This document shows, in pieces, positions 6,337 to 13,292 of a DNA stretch of 14,812 bases; the stretch's first letter is position 1, and every line of letters starts with the position of its first letter. The DNA is taken from the NCBI GenBank assembly GCA_038223055.1, contig JBBRHF010000106.1, positions 1-14,812 of the forward strand, given 5' to 3'. This DNA is from JBBRHF01 sp038223055 (lineage in GTDB: Bacteria; Actinomycetota; Actinomycetes; JACCUZ01). Made by a program: the position numbers and the translations under genes. The notes under the pieces are model-generated. The model had not been told where the DNA came from and did not search any database. It saw only the letters and a program-made list of their open reading frames with translations.

Positions 6337-8820
6337 TCAGGCGCCGCGTTGAACCGCCCCGGTACGCCGAAACGCCTCGGCCACCGCTGCAGATCGAGCC
6401 GCGCTGACCTCCTCGACGGTCAGCGTCCGGTCGGGTGCGCGGAACCGCAACGACCAGGCGAGCGAGGCCTTGCCCTCGCCCACCTGCGCACCCCGGTAGA
6501 CGTCGAACAGCCGCACCGACTCCAGCAGCGGTCCCGCGCCCTCGCGCAGCGCCGACTCCACCTGAGCCGTGGGCACCGAGGTGTCGACGACCAGCGCGAC
6601 GTCCTGGCTCGCGAGCGGGTAGGTCGACGGCCCGGGCGCGGGCACCGGCGCGGTCTCGGCACCCAGCAGGTCGAGGTCGACCTCCATCGCGCAGGTGCGA
6701 TCCGGCAACCCGAAGGCGGCCACCACCCTCGGGTGCAACTCGCCGGCATGCCCGACGACCGTGCCGTCCCGGGTGATCACGGCGCACCGCCCGGGGTGCC
6801 AGGGAGCATGCACGTCCGCCTCGACGAGGACCTGGACCCGCGCCTGCCGGGCCACCAGTCGGGCCGCGTCGATGGCGTCAGACCACGTCGCGGCGCGGCC
6901 CTCCCCCCACCAGCCGGACTGCTCGCGCTGACCGGCGAGCACCGCCGCGACCCGGCACGGCTGTGCAGGCAACGCGGCGTCCAGCGCGGCGATCTCGGCG
7001 TCGGTGGGCCGTCGATCGACCGGGGGGCGGGGTGCTGCCGGGAGCGGGTCAGGTCCGGGTCGGAACACCGGGCCGACCTCGAACAGCGAAACGTCCGGGG
7101 TGCCGCGGCCCACATTGCGCCGCAGTGCCGTCAGCAAACCCGGCAACAGGGTGGTGCGCAGCAGCGGCTCGACGTCGCGGAGCGGGTTGGCCAGTCGCAA
7201 CGCGTTGCGCCGGTCGTCGTCGGGGCCAAGACCCAGGGCGTCGATCTCCGCCTCGCCGACGAACGGGTAGCACGGCGCCTCGACGAAGCCGGCGTGCGCC
7301 AGGGCGATGCCGATCCGGCGCCGGAGCCGCTGCCTCTCGTCGTAGCCAGGTCCGGGCAGTGCCCGCGGCAGCACGGACGGGATGCGGTCGTAGCCCACCA
7401 GTCGCACCACCTCCTCGTCCAGATCGGCCGGGTCGACCAGGTCCGGCCGCCAGGTCGGCGGGGTCACCACCCATGGCAGCGCCGTCCGGTCGACCGTGCA
7501 TCCGACCTCGACCAGGTGTCGGGCGACCGTGTCGGGCTCGATCGGCAGGCCGGCGGTGCGCCCTGGGCGGCTCGGAAGAAGGTGGATACGTCGCGGCGGG
7601 CGCGAGTGGTCGACCTCCGTGGAGCCGATGTGGGTGGCCCCGCCGAGCTCGACCAGCAGGGCGACGGCCCGCGTCGACGCGAGCGGGGGCAGATCCGCGT
7701 CGACGCCGCGCTCGAACCGCTTGGACGCCTCGCTGGAGAGCTTGTGGCGACGGGACATGTGGGCCACCACGACGGCGTCGAAGTGCGCGGCCTCGATGAC
7801 GAGCTCGGTGGAGCCGGCGTCGATCTCGGTGGTCAGCCCGCCCATGGTGCCCGCGAGCCCGACCGCCCGGGCGTCGTCGGCGATGACGAGGTCGTCGGGG
7901 TCCAGCGTGCGGGTGACATGGTCCAGAGTCTCCAGCGTCTCGCCCCGCGCCGCGCGGCGCACGGTGACTGCCCCCTGGAGCCGGGTGCGGTCGAACGCGT
8001 GCAGCGGCTGCCCCATCTCGAGCATGACGTAGTTGGTGACGTCGACGGCCAACGACAACGGGCGCATCCCGGCACGGAGCAGCCGGCGAGCCATCCACAG
8101 CGGCGTCCGGGCCGCCGGGTCGAGCCCGGTGACGGTGCGCAGCACCAGCCGGTCGGCTCGCTCCGGGTCGTTCACCACCCCGAGGTGTCCGCTGCCGTCG
8201 ACCGGCAACGGCTCGAGGGCCGCGGGGTCGTGAAACGGGACGCCGTAAGCGGTCGCGGCCTCGCGGGCGATGCCGCGAATCGACAGCGCGTAGGAGCGGT
8301 CTGGTGTGACCGCGATGTCGAGCACGTCATCGCGAAGCTCGAGCAGCTTGATGGCATCGGACCCTGGCGACGCATCGGCGACCTCGGCGGCGGGCAGCAC
8401 GACGATGCCGTCATGGTCGGCACCGATGGCGAGCTCGCCGGCCGAGCAGATCATGCCGTCGCTGACGTGGCCGTAGGTCTTGCGCGCCGAGATCGCGAAG
8501 CCGCCGGGCAGGACGGCGCCGGGCAACGCAACGACGACCAGGTCTCCCTCGACGAAGTTCTTGGCGCCACACACGATGCCGCGCGGGCTGCCCCCGCCGA
8601 CGTCGACCGAGCACCAGCGCACCGACTTGCCGTTGGAGTGCATCTCGTCGTCGTAGGAGATCACCCGCCCGATGACCACGGGACCGGAGACGTCGGCGCC
8701 GGCCCGGTCGACGGTCTCGACCTCGAGCCCTGCCGCCACCAGCCGCTCGGCCAGCGCCGGACCGGTCACCTCGGCCGGCAGATCGGCGTAGTCGCGCAGC
8801 CAGGACAGCGGAGCCCGCAT
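6337..8820 (-). CDS. pheT: Phenylalanyl-tRNA synthetase beta subunit
   Basis: This is the beta subunit of the heterotetrameric synthetase that charges tRNA-Phe; it supports tRNA recognition and editing. The protein has 827 residues, normal for long bacterial PheT. From the N-terminus it shows the start MRAPLSWLRDYADLP, an EMAP-like tRNA-binding domain (about 40-155, with VCGAKNF and SDGMICSAGEL), the B3/B4 editing region (about 210-375, with NYVMLEMGQPLHAFD and LAGTMGG), the region with SSEASKRFERGVD, the B5 and core-like parts, and a C-terminal ferredoxin-like anticodon-binding domain (about 730-825, from STYPLASQDVALVV). The ATG at 8820 shares one base with the pheS stop (TGATG), and GGAGA lies 4 nt upstream. 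It is followed by a 137-bp gap before argC, in which I see no convincing terminator. Confidence 0.98.
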   Translation of the reverse strand: MRAPLSWLRDYADLPAEVTGPALAERLVAAGLEVETVDRAGADVSGPVVIGRVISYDDEMHSNGKSVRWCSVDVGGGSPRGIVCGAKNFVEGDLVVVALPGAVLPGGFAISARKTYGHVSDGMICSAGELAIGADHDGIVVLPAAEVADASPGSDAIKLLELRDDVLDIAVTPDRSYALSIRGIAREAATAYGVPFHDPAALEPLPVDGSGHLGVVNDPERADRLVLRTVTGLDPAARTPLWMARRLLRAGMRPLSLAVDVTNYVMLEMGQPLHAFDRTRLQGAVTVRRAARGETLETLDHVTRTLDPDDLVIADDARAVGLAGTMGGLTTEIDAGSTELVIEAAHFDAVVVAHMSRRHKLSSEASKRFERGVDADLPPLASTRAVALLVELGGATHIGSTEVDHSRPPRRIHLLPSRPGRTAGLPIEPDTVARHLVEVGCTVDRTALPWVVTPPTWRPDLVDPADLDEEVVRLVGYDRIPSVLPRALPGPGYDERQRLRRRIGIALAHAGFVEAPCYPFVGEAEIDALGLGPDDDRRNALRLANPLRDVEPLLRTTLLPGLLTALRRNVGRGTPDVSLFEVGPVFRPGPDPLPAAPRPPVDRRPTDAEIAALDAALPAQPCRVAAVLAGQREQSGWWGEGRAATWSDAIDAARLVARQARVQVLVEADVHAPWHPGRCAVITRDGTVVGHAGELHPRVVAAFGLPDRTCAMEVDLDLLGAETAPVPAPGPSTYPLASQDVALVVDTSVPTAQVESALREGAGPLLESVRLFDVYRGAQVGEGKASLAWSLRFRAPDRTLTVEEVSAARSAAVAEAFRRTGAVQRGA

Positions 8821-9929
8821 CAGATCTCCGTCCCGAAAGGACGCGCGAACCGCACGTCCCCCTCGACGATGTCGCGCATATCCTCGGCGCCGTGCCGGGA
8901 CATGAGGGTGCGCTCCAGGCCCATGCCGAACGCGAAACCGGTGTAGCGGTCCGGGTCGACGCCGCAGGAGACCAGCACCCGCGGGTTGACCATGCCGCAG
9001 CCGCCCCATTCGATCCAGCCCTCCGATGAGCAGGTCCGGCACGGTCGGTCCGGGTCGCCGACCGACTCGCCGTGGCAGACCCAGCAGCGCAGGTCCATCT
9101 CGGCGCTCGGCTCGGTGAAGGGGAAGTACGACGGGCGCAGCCGGGTCACCGCGCCGGCACCGAACATCGTCGCGGCGAAGTGGTCGAGCGTTCCGCGCAG
9201 ATGCGCCATCGTGATGCCCTCGACGACGACCAGGCCCTCGACCTGGTTGAAGACCGGGGTGTGCGTGGCGTCCAGCTCGTCGGTGCGATAGACCCGGCCG
9301 GGACAGACGGCATAGATCGGTGGCCGGCGCCGCAGCATGGTGCGGATCTGCACGGGCGAGGTCTGGGTGCGCAGCACCACGCCCGCGTCGGGTGAGCCGA
9401 CCCAGAACGTGTCCTGCAACGTTCGCGCCGGGTGCGCTGGTGGCATGTTGAGCGCGTCGAAATTGAACCACTCGGCCTCGACCTCGGGGCCTTCGGACCA
9501 TTCGTAGCCCATCGCGAGGAACAGGTCGGCGACCCGTTCCGCGACGGTGGTCAGCGGGTGCCGCGCGCCAGGGACCACGCGGTCCCAGGGCAGGCTGACG
9601 TCGACGGCCTCCTCGACCAGGACGCGCTCATCGCGTTCGCGTTCAAGGTGACTCTGCCGGTGCGCCAGCGCTGCGTTGACGTCGCGGCGAGCGACGCCGA
9701 CCCGCTTGCCGGCCTCGGCGCGGGCGGCCGGCGGCAAGGCCCCGATCTCGCGGTTGGCCAGGGCCAGCGGCGAGCGGTCACCCGCGTGGTCGAGGCGGGC
9801 CTGCTTGAGGGCGTCCAGATCGGCTGCCGCGCCGATGGCGGCCACAGCGTGCGTCCGGGCGTGCTCGATTTCGTCGGCGTTCAAGGGGGTCACCTGCACG
9901 GGGTCGTAGGACTTGTTCGGTGCCGACAT
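8820..9929 (-). CDS. pheS: Phenylalanyl-tRNA synthetase alpha subunit
   Basis: This is the catalytic class-II subunit that activates phenylalanine and charges tRNA-Phe. The 369-residue protein has an N-terminal coiled-coil region (about 15-110) and the catalytic core: the region around HPLTTV (124-129), motif 2 GRVYRTDELDATHTPVFNQ (211-229), the EPSAEMDLRC stretch, and motif 3 GFAFGMGLERTLM (331-343). Four cysteines in two CxxC-like pairs (282, 285, 297, 300) suggest a zinc ribbon, as I recall from actinobacterial homologues. The start is ATG at 9929 because MSAPNKSYDP matches the beginning of Streptomyces-type PheS; a GGAG lies 10 nt upstream, a rather long spacing. The open frame continues upstream to 10223 without family sequence. 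It is co-transcribed with pheT. Confidence 0.97.
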   Translation of the reverse strand: MSAPNKSYDPVQVTPLNADEIEHARTHAVAAIGAAADLDALKQARLDHAGDRSPLALANREIGALPPAARAEAGKRVGVARRDVNAALAHRQSHLERERDERVLVEEAVDVSLPWDRVVPGARHPLTTVAERVADLFLAMGYEWSEGPEVEAEWFNFDALNMPPAHPARTLQDTFWVGSPDAGVVLRTQTSPVQIRTMLRRRPPIYAVCPGRVYRTDELDATHTPVFNQVEGLVVVEGITMAHLRGTLDHFAATMFGAGAVTRLRPSYFPFTEPSAEMDLRCWVCHGESVGDPDRPCRTCSSEGWIEWGGCGMVNPRVLVSCGVDPDRYTGFAFGMGLERTLMSRHGAEDMRDIVEGDVRFARPFGTEI

Positions 9930-10037
9930 GCGGGGACCGCTCCAGGTGCTCCGTGGGTGGCGCCCGGCGGCGACGGCGGCCGACGAGCAGGACAGGCAGG
10001 ACAGATCTGCGCTCAGTCTACGAACCGGGCCGAGGTG

Positions 10038-10060
10038 GCGCAGGTGAGTATCACCGGCGC
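10038..10060. repeat. 23-bp imperfect palindrome (candidate operator)
   Basis: The arms are GCGC-A-GGTGA and TCACC-G-GCGC around the centre GTA, giving 9 of 10 matched positions. It lies midway between the pheS and small-gene starts, about 55 bp before the plus-strand ATG. It could be an operator for a dimeric regulator, or a hairpin in the leader of the small gene. I do not recognise it as the site of a known factor. Confidence 0.55.
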
Positions 10061-10103
10061 CGGGTCCGCGCTCCGTCCCACGCCGGCAGCCGCCGGAACG
10101 ACC

Positions 10104-10109
10104 GAGGAG
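10104..10109 (+). promoter_or_regulatory. Ribosome-binding site of the small plus-strand gene
   Basis: GAGGAG lies 6 nt before the ATG at 10116. It is a strong Shine-Dalgarno sequence and fixes this ATG as the start, although the frame stays open far upstream across pheS. Confidence 0.75.
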
Positions 10110-10115
10110 CCCGAC

Positions 10116-10364
10116 ATGTGTCCACACCAGCCGCCGTGTGCGAGCGCCACAGCAGCCGACCGCGTGGCCGCCCGCATCGTGGCCGCCCACCCCGAGCAGG
10201 GCTGGAGCCTGCTGTGCAACCACGTCGTACTCTTCGAGGACGGTGGCCTGCTCCTGCCCGGCGGTGCGGCTGTGCCGCCGCAGCCCCAGAGCCCGCGCGG
10301 CGTGGTGTCTGGCCTCGCCGGCCAGGTCCGGCCGCGGCGCATCCTGCCCGCCCTTGCGGCCTGA
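10116..10364 (+). CDS. Small DUF5999-like protein (82 aa), function unknown
   Basis: This is the only gene on the plus strand. The protein starts MCPHQPPCAS and contains AAHPEQGWSLLCNHVVLFED, a sequence I recognise from small actinobacterial proteins annotated DUF5999, which share the CxHxPxC beginning and HPEQGWSLLCNGVVLFED core. Cys2, His4, Cys8 and Cys34 could bind a metal, but that is a guess. The core ends near residue 50; the remaining Pro/Arg/Ala-rich tail is longer than I remember for the family and may be lineage specific. There is no signal peptide or membrane segment. It diverges from pheS with a strong ribosome-binding site, and a 9-bp stem covers its stop codon. The function is unknown. 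Confidence 0.85.
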   Translation: MCPHQPPCASATAADRVAARIVAAHPEQGWSLLCNHVVLFEDGGLLLPGGAAVPPQPQSPRGVVSGLAGQVRPRRILPALAA

Positions 10365-10400
10365 CCGCCGTCGATCCAGTCAGTCCCGTCGGGCGGTCAG
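10361..10400 (+). terminator. Possible terminator hairpin at the end of the DUF5999-like gene
   Basis: CTGACCGCC (10361-10369) and GGCGGTCAG (10392-10400) form a perfect 9-bp stem with a 22-nt loop. The stop codon of the small gene lies in the left arm. There is no T tract after it on either strand. Because it lies between two convergent genes it could act on both strands. Such hairpins without a T tract are common in actinobacteria; termination itself is inferred. Confidence 0.5.
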
Positions 10401-10405
10401 TCCAT

Positions 10406-10446
10406 TCAGACAGTTCAGACAGTCAGACAGTCAGACAGTCAGACAC
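10406..10446. repeat. 8-bp tandem repeat array (TCAGACAG, five units)
   Basis: Five units lie head to tail: the first is TCAGACAG plus an extra T, the next three are exact TCAGACAG copies, and the last is TCAGACAC. The array fills the space between the hairpin after the small plus-strand gene and the stop codon of the histidine kinase gene. It is noncoding and much lower in G+C than its surroundings. Short tandem repeats of this kind often vary in copy number between strains. Confidence 0.93.
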
Positions 10447-10451
10447 TCCAG

Positions 10452-11504
10452 TTAGGCCAGGAAATCGGGGGTCCCCGCCGGCAGCGCGAATCGGAACAAG
10501 GCGCCACCGCGGGGGGTAGCGCCGACCATGATGCTGCCGCCGTGCGCCTCGACCAGGCCGCGCACGATGTAGAGCCCCAGCCCCGTGCCACCGCGGCGCC
10601 CCGAGCGCCAGAACCGGGTGAAGACGCGGTCGCGCTGTTCGGCGGAGATGCCCTCCCCCTCGTCGGTCACCGTCACCGCCGCGCCCGCGGCGTCGGACTC
10701 GATGAGGACGGTGACCTGACCGGCGCCGTGGCGCACGGCGTTCTCCAGCAGGTTCGTGACCACCTGGTCGATCTTGTCCGCGTCGAGCCACATCTCGGGC
10801 AGGATGCCGGCGACCCGTACGTCGAAGCGGGCCGGGTCCTGGCCTGACGCGACCATGCCCGCGACGTGTCGGGCGACAACGGTGGGAAGGTCGACGACCT
10901 GGCGCCTGATGGTGAGCCGGCCGGAATCGATGCGCGAGATGTCCAGCAACTCGGTGATGAGCCGGGTAACTCGGTCCGCGTCGGCGTGCACCGTCTCGAT
11001 CATCAGCCGCTTCTGCTCGTCGTTGAACCGGTCCCACTTGGCGAGCAGGGTCGCGGTGAAACCCTTGACGCTGGTGAGCGGCGACCTCAGTTCGTGGGCC
11101 ACCGTCGAGACCAGCTCGGCCCGGCTCAGCTCTTCCCGAGCCCGGTGCCGCGTGTCGCGCAGAGCGACGACGACGCGGGCGGTCGGACCGGCCAGCACGT
11201 CGCGCAGGTAGCGGGCGGAGACCAGCAGTTCGGTGCCGTTGGGCAGGATCAGGTTGCGCTCGGGGTGCCCCGTCACCGTGCGCAGGCCGGTGTAGGGCGC
11301 GACGTAGGGCCACCACGCCCGCCCGTCGAGCCCCTCCAGGGGAAGGGCGTCCTCGAGGGCCTTGCCCAGCGATGCCTCGGCGTCGAGGCCGGTCATGCGG
11401 GCGGCCGCCCGGTTGAAGACGACGATGCGCCCGTCCCGGTCGGCCACCACGAGCCCGTCGGGCAGGTCGTCGAAGGGGATGTGCTCGATGGAGGTGTCAG
11501 TCAT
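10452..11504 (-). CDS. Orphan soluble PAS-domain sensor histidine kinase
   Basis: This is a two-component sensor kinase of the HisKA/HATPase type. With the ATG at 11504 it has 350 residues: a PAS domain (about 8-115, LPDGLVVADRDGRIVVFNRA), a dimerisation domain with the phospho-acceptor His137 in STVAHELRSPLTSVKGF, then the ATP-binding domain with N box NLLENAVRHG (251-260), G1 DEGEGIS (281-287), F box FTRFWRSG and G2 GTGLGLYIV (306-314). I see no membrane segment, so it should sense a cytoplasmic signal. No response regulator is adjacent. A similar kinase lies beside pheS in Streptomyces, as I recall. The start is uncertain: no ribosome-binding site precedes 11504, and an alternative ATG at 11621 would add a repetitive Pro/Ser/Thr/Ala-rich 39-residue head. 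Confidence 0.93.
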   Translation of the reverse strand: MTDTSIEHIPFDDLPDGLVVADRDGRIVVFNRAAARMTGLDAEASLGKALEDALPLEGLDGRAWWPYVAPYTGLRTVTGHPERNLILPNGTELLVSARYLRDVLAGPTARVVVALRDTRHRAREELSRAELVSTVAHELRSPLTSVKGFTATLLAKWDRFNDEQKRLMIETVHADADRVTRLITELLDISRIDSGRLTIRRQVVDLPTVVARHVAGMVASGQDPARFDVRVAGILPEMWLDADKIDQVVTNLLENAVRHGAGQVTVLIESDAAGAAVTVTDEGEGISAEQRDRVFTRFWRSGRRGGTGLGLYIVRGLVEAHGGSIMVGATPRGGALFRFALPAGTPDFLA

Positions 11505-11514
11505 ACTGGCATCC

Positions 11515-11604
11515 GGGACTGGTGAGGCCGTCGTTGATGGTGAGGCCTTTGTTGGTGGTGGGGCCGTTGTTGAGGGTGAGGCCTCTGTGGATGGTGGGGC
11601 CGTT
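11515..11604. repeat. 18-bp tandem repeat array upstream of the kinase gene (five units)
   Basis: Five 18-bp units lie at 11515, 11533, 11551, 11569 and 11587, with plus-strand consensus close to GTTGATGGTGAGGCCGTT. From the second unit on, GTGAGGCC and GTGGGGCC forms alternate, giving a 36-bp higher-order period. The array lies 10 bp upstream of the preferred kinase start. Read in the kinase frame it would encode hexapeptides of the form TTAPPS / TEASPS / TTAPPP / TKASPS / TTASPV. Those codons end in A unusually often for this genome, which argues against translation. Confidence 0.9.
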
Positions 11605-11676
11605 GTCAACCAATGGGGCATCTGTCGTTCTCGTTGGACTGGTCGTGTCGATCCGCCCCCGAAGCATTGGTCGAGA

Positions 11677-12543
11677 CTACCGATGCCCGGCCACCGGCGC
11701 GGCCCCGCGACCGAGGGCTGACGCACCACGGTGTGCCCGCGCCGAGGCGTACAGGCAGACCGCAGCGGCCGTGGCCAGGTTGAGGCTCTCGGCCCGGCCG
11801 AGGATGGGGACCCGGATGACCTCGTCGGCCAGCGCGCGCGTGCTCTGGGGCAGGCCCCACGCCTCGTTGCCGAAGACCCACGCCGTCGGCCGGTCCAGCA
11901 GTCCTGCGTCGATGGCCGAGTCAAGGTCGCGGGCGCCGTCGCCGTCGGCGGCGAGGACCTGCAGACCGGCCCCGCGCAGCGACCTCACCACGGTCTCGAC
12001 CGGTACGTCGATGATGATCGGCAGATGGAACAGGCTTCCGGCCGAGGCGCGCACGCACTTGCCGTTGTAGGGATCGACACTGGCCCCGGCGAGCACCACG
12101 GCGCCGGAGCCGGCAGCGTCGGCGGTGCGGATCACGGTGCCGGCATTGCCCGGGTCACGGGTGTCGGCGAGCACCGTGACCAGCCGGGGAGCCCGGGTGC
12201 CCGCCGAGAGCACGTCGCCCAACGCGCGATCGAGGAACGGGCAGACCGCGACGAGTCCCTGCGGGGCGACGGTCTGGCACAGCGCGCTCATGACCTCGCC
12301 GCTGACCCTGTGCACCTCGACGCCGGCCACCTGGGCCGTGTGGAGAATGTCACGGTGGCGGTCTGCAGCCGCGCTGGTCGCGAACACCTCGACGACACCG
12401 CCGGGGAAGCCGATCGCCTCCCGGACCGCCTGCGGCCCTTCGGCCAGGAACCGGCGTTCCCTGGCCCGAAACGCCCGCTTGGTAAGCCGGCGCGCGGCCA
12501 GCACCCGGGGCGCCCGGGTGGAGGTCAGTTCGGCGCTCGCCAC
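11677..12543 (-). CDS. SpoU/TrmH-family RNA 2'-O-methyltransferase
   Basis: This SPOUT-class enzyme is predicted to methylate a ribose in rRNA or tRNA with S-adenosylmethionine. The 288-residue protein has an N-terminal substrate-binding domain (about 12-100, with FLAEGPQAVREAI) and the knotted methyltransferase domain with motif 1 DTRDPGNAGTVIRTADAAG, motif 2 VFGNEAWGLP and motif 3 VPILGRAESLNLATAAAV. The start is GTG at 12543, 20 nt after the rplT stop; I see no clear ribosome-binding site. The position right behind rplT suggests a ribosome-related target. The family includes 23S rRNA enzymes such as RlmB and a thiostrepton-resistance methylase, so the substrate cannot be set from sequence alone. 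Confidence 0.93.
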   Translation of the reverse strand: MASAELTSTRAPRVLAARRLTKRAFRARERRFLAEGPQAVREAIGFPGGVVEVFATSAAADRHRDILHTAQVAGVEVHRVSGEVMSALCQTVAPQGLVAVCPFLDRALGDVLSAGTRAPRLVTVLADTRDPGNAGTVIRTADAAGSGAVVLAGASVDPYNGKCVRASAGSLFHLPIIIDVPVETVVRSLRGAGLQVLAADGDGARDLDSAIDAGLLDRPTAWVFGNEAWGLPQSTRALADEVIRVPILGRAESLNLATAAAVCLYASARAHRGASALGRGAAPVAGHR

Positions 12544-12563
12544 CGCGATGGGACGAACCGGGG

Positions 12564-12950
12564 TCAGGTCGCGGCCGGAACGGCGGCGTTCACCGGCGGG
12601 ACGGCAGCCCTGGCGGCCTCGACCAGGACGGCGAACGCGGCAGGGTCGTTGACAGCCATGTCGGCGAGGACCTTGCGATCGATCTCGACCCCGGCAGCCT
12701 TGATGCCCTGGATGAATCGGTTGTAGGTCATGCCGTTCTGGCGGGCCGCGGCGTTGATGCGCTGGATCCAGAGCCGGCGGAAGTCGCCCTTGCGCTTCTT
12801 GCGGTCGCGGTAGGCGTAGGTCATCGAGTGGAGCATCTGCTCCTTGGCCTTGCGGTACAGCCGCGAGCGCTGACCCCGGTAGCCGCTCGCCCGTTCGAGG
12901 ACGACCCGGCGCTTCTTGTGGGCGTTGACCGCCCGCTTAACGCGTGCCAC
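12564..12950 (-). CDS. rplT: 50S ribosomal protein L20
   Basis: L20 is an early 23S rRNA-binding assembly protein. The 128-residue protein shows the conserved MARVKRAVNAHKKRRVVLE start, ASGYRGQRSRLYRKAKEQ, DRKKRKGDFRRLWIQRINAA and NRFIQGIKAAGVEIDRKVLAD; the last 15 or so residues form an Ala/Pro-rich actinobacterial tail. The start is GTG at 12950, with AGGGAG 6 nt upstream (12957-12962). It follows rpmI across a 77-bp gap containing a strong hairpin. In other bacteria L20 represses its own operon by binding the leader RNA; no such site is proven here. Confidence 0.98.
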   Translation of the reverse strand: MARVKRAVNAHKKRRVVLERASGYRGQRSRLYRKAKEQMLHSMTYAYRDRKKRKGDFRRLWIQRINAAARQNGMTYNRFIQGIKAAGVEIDRKVLADMAVNDPAAFAVLVEAARAAVPPVNAAVPAAT

Positions 12951-12956
12951 GAAATG

Positions 12957-12962
12957 CTCCCT
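12957..12962 (-). promoter_or_regulatory. Ribosome-binding site of rplT
   Basis: AGGGAG on the minus strand lies 6 nt before the GTG codon at 12950. It supports the GTG start and the conserved MARVKRAV beginning of L20. Confidence 0.75.
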
Positions 12963-12988
12963 GGTGTGAAATGAGGCCGAGATGATCG

Positions 12989-13007
12989 GACCCGGCCGCG
13001 CCGGGTC
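12989..13007 (-). other. Hairpin between rpmI and rplT
   Basis: GACCCGGC and GCCGGGTC form a perfect 8-bp G+C-rich stem with a 3-nt loop, about 20 nt after the rpmI stop and some 27 nt before the rplT ribosome-binding site. No T tract follows. It may be a partial terminator, an RNA processing or stability element, or a protein-binding hairpin that adjusts rplT relative to rpmI. The structure is clear; the role is unknown. Confidence 0.55.
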
Positions 13008-13027
13008 GGGGCGTGCTGGACCGGCGG

Positions 13028-13222
13028 CTACTTGCCGAGCAGGCGCTTGACCTTCTTGACGTCTGTCTTCGCGGTCTCGACGTCCATCGAGAGCCGGCGC
13101 GTGCGGGTGGAGGACTTGCCCTCCAGCAGGTGGCGCCGGTTGGCCTGCTCACGCATGACCTTGCCGGAGCCAGTCAGGCGGAACCGCTTCTTGGTGCCGC
13201 TATGGGTCTTGTTCTTCGGCAT
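13028..13222 (-). CDS. rpmI: 50S ribosomal protein L35
   Basis: This small basic large-subunit protein has 64 residues, the standard length. It begins MPKNKTHSGTKKRFRLTGSGK, with the conserved THSGTKKRF pattern, and ends KTDVKKVKRLLGK. The ATG at 13222 is chosen for this beginning; GAGGAG lies 10 nt upstream. The frame stays open to 13405 upstream, but that part is noncoding. It lies 70 bp after infC in the universal infC-rpmI-rplT order. Confidence 0.98.
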   Translation of the reverse strand: MPKNKTHSGTKKRFRLTGSGKVMREQANRRHLLEGKSSTRTRRLSMDVETAKTDVKKVKRLLGK

Positions 13223-13292
13223 CGAGCCGTGTCTCCTCGTCGTGAGCCCTCGGCGGGTGGCCGTGGACGGGTCTGGTGGTCGGTGCGCCGGA

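Larger units (their letters stand above)
9930..10115. promoter_or_regulatory. Divergent control region between pheS and the small DUF5999-like gene
   Basis: This 186-bp region separates two divergent starts and so should hold both promoters. It contains a near-perfect 23-bp palindrome at 10038-10060 and a 9-bp direct repeat (GCAGGACAG twice, 9987-10004). On the minus strand TAGACT (about 10017-10022) is a possible -10 for pheS, but I see no good -35. There is no T-box-like or leader-peptide structure that I can recognise. The promoter assignments are weak. Confidence 0.35.

Noticed and set aside
8821..9501. Fusion-like extension of PheT into pheS (frame open to 9501)
   Set aside because: The conserved PheT start MRAPLSWLRDYADLP lies at 8820 with its own ribosome-binding site; the extra part is pheS read in the wrong frame.
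9930..10115. T-box or attenuation leader peptide before pheS
   Set aside because: I could not find a T-box sequence or a short frame with a run of Phe codons next to a terminator on the minus strand.
9930..10223. A 98-residue N-terminal extension of PheS
   Set aside because: MSAPNKSYDP at 9929 matches the known beginning of actinobacterial PheS. The extension overlaps the divergent small gene and has no family sequence.
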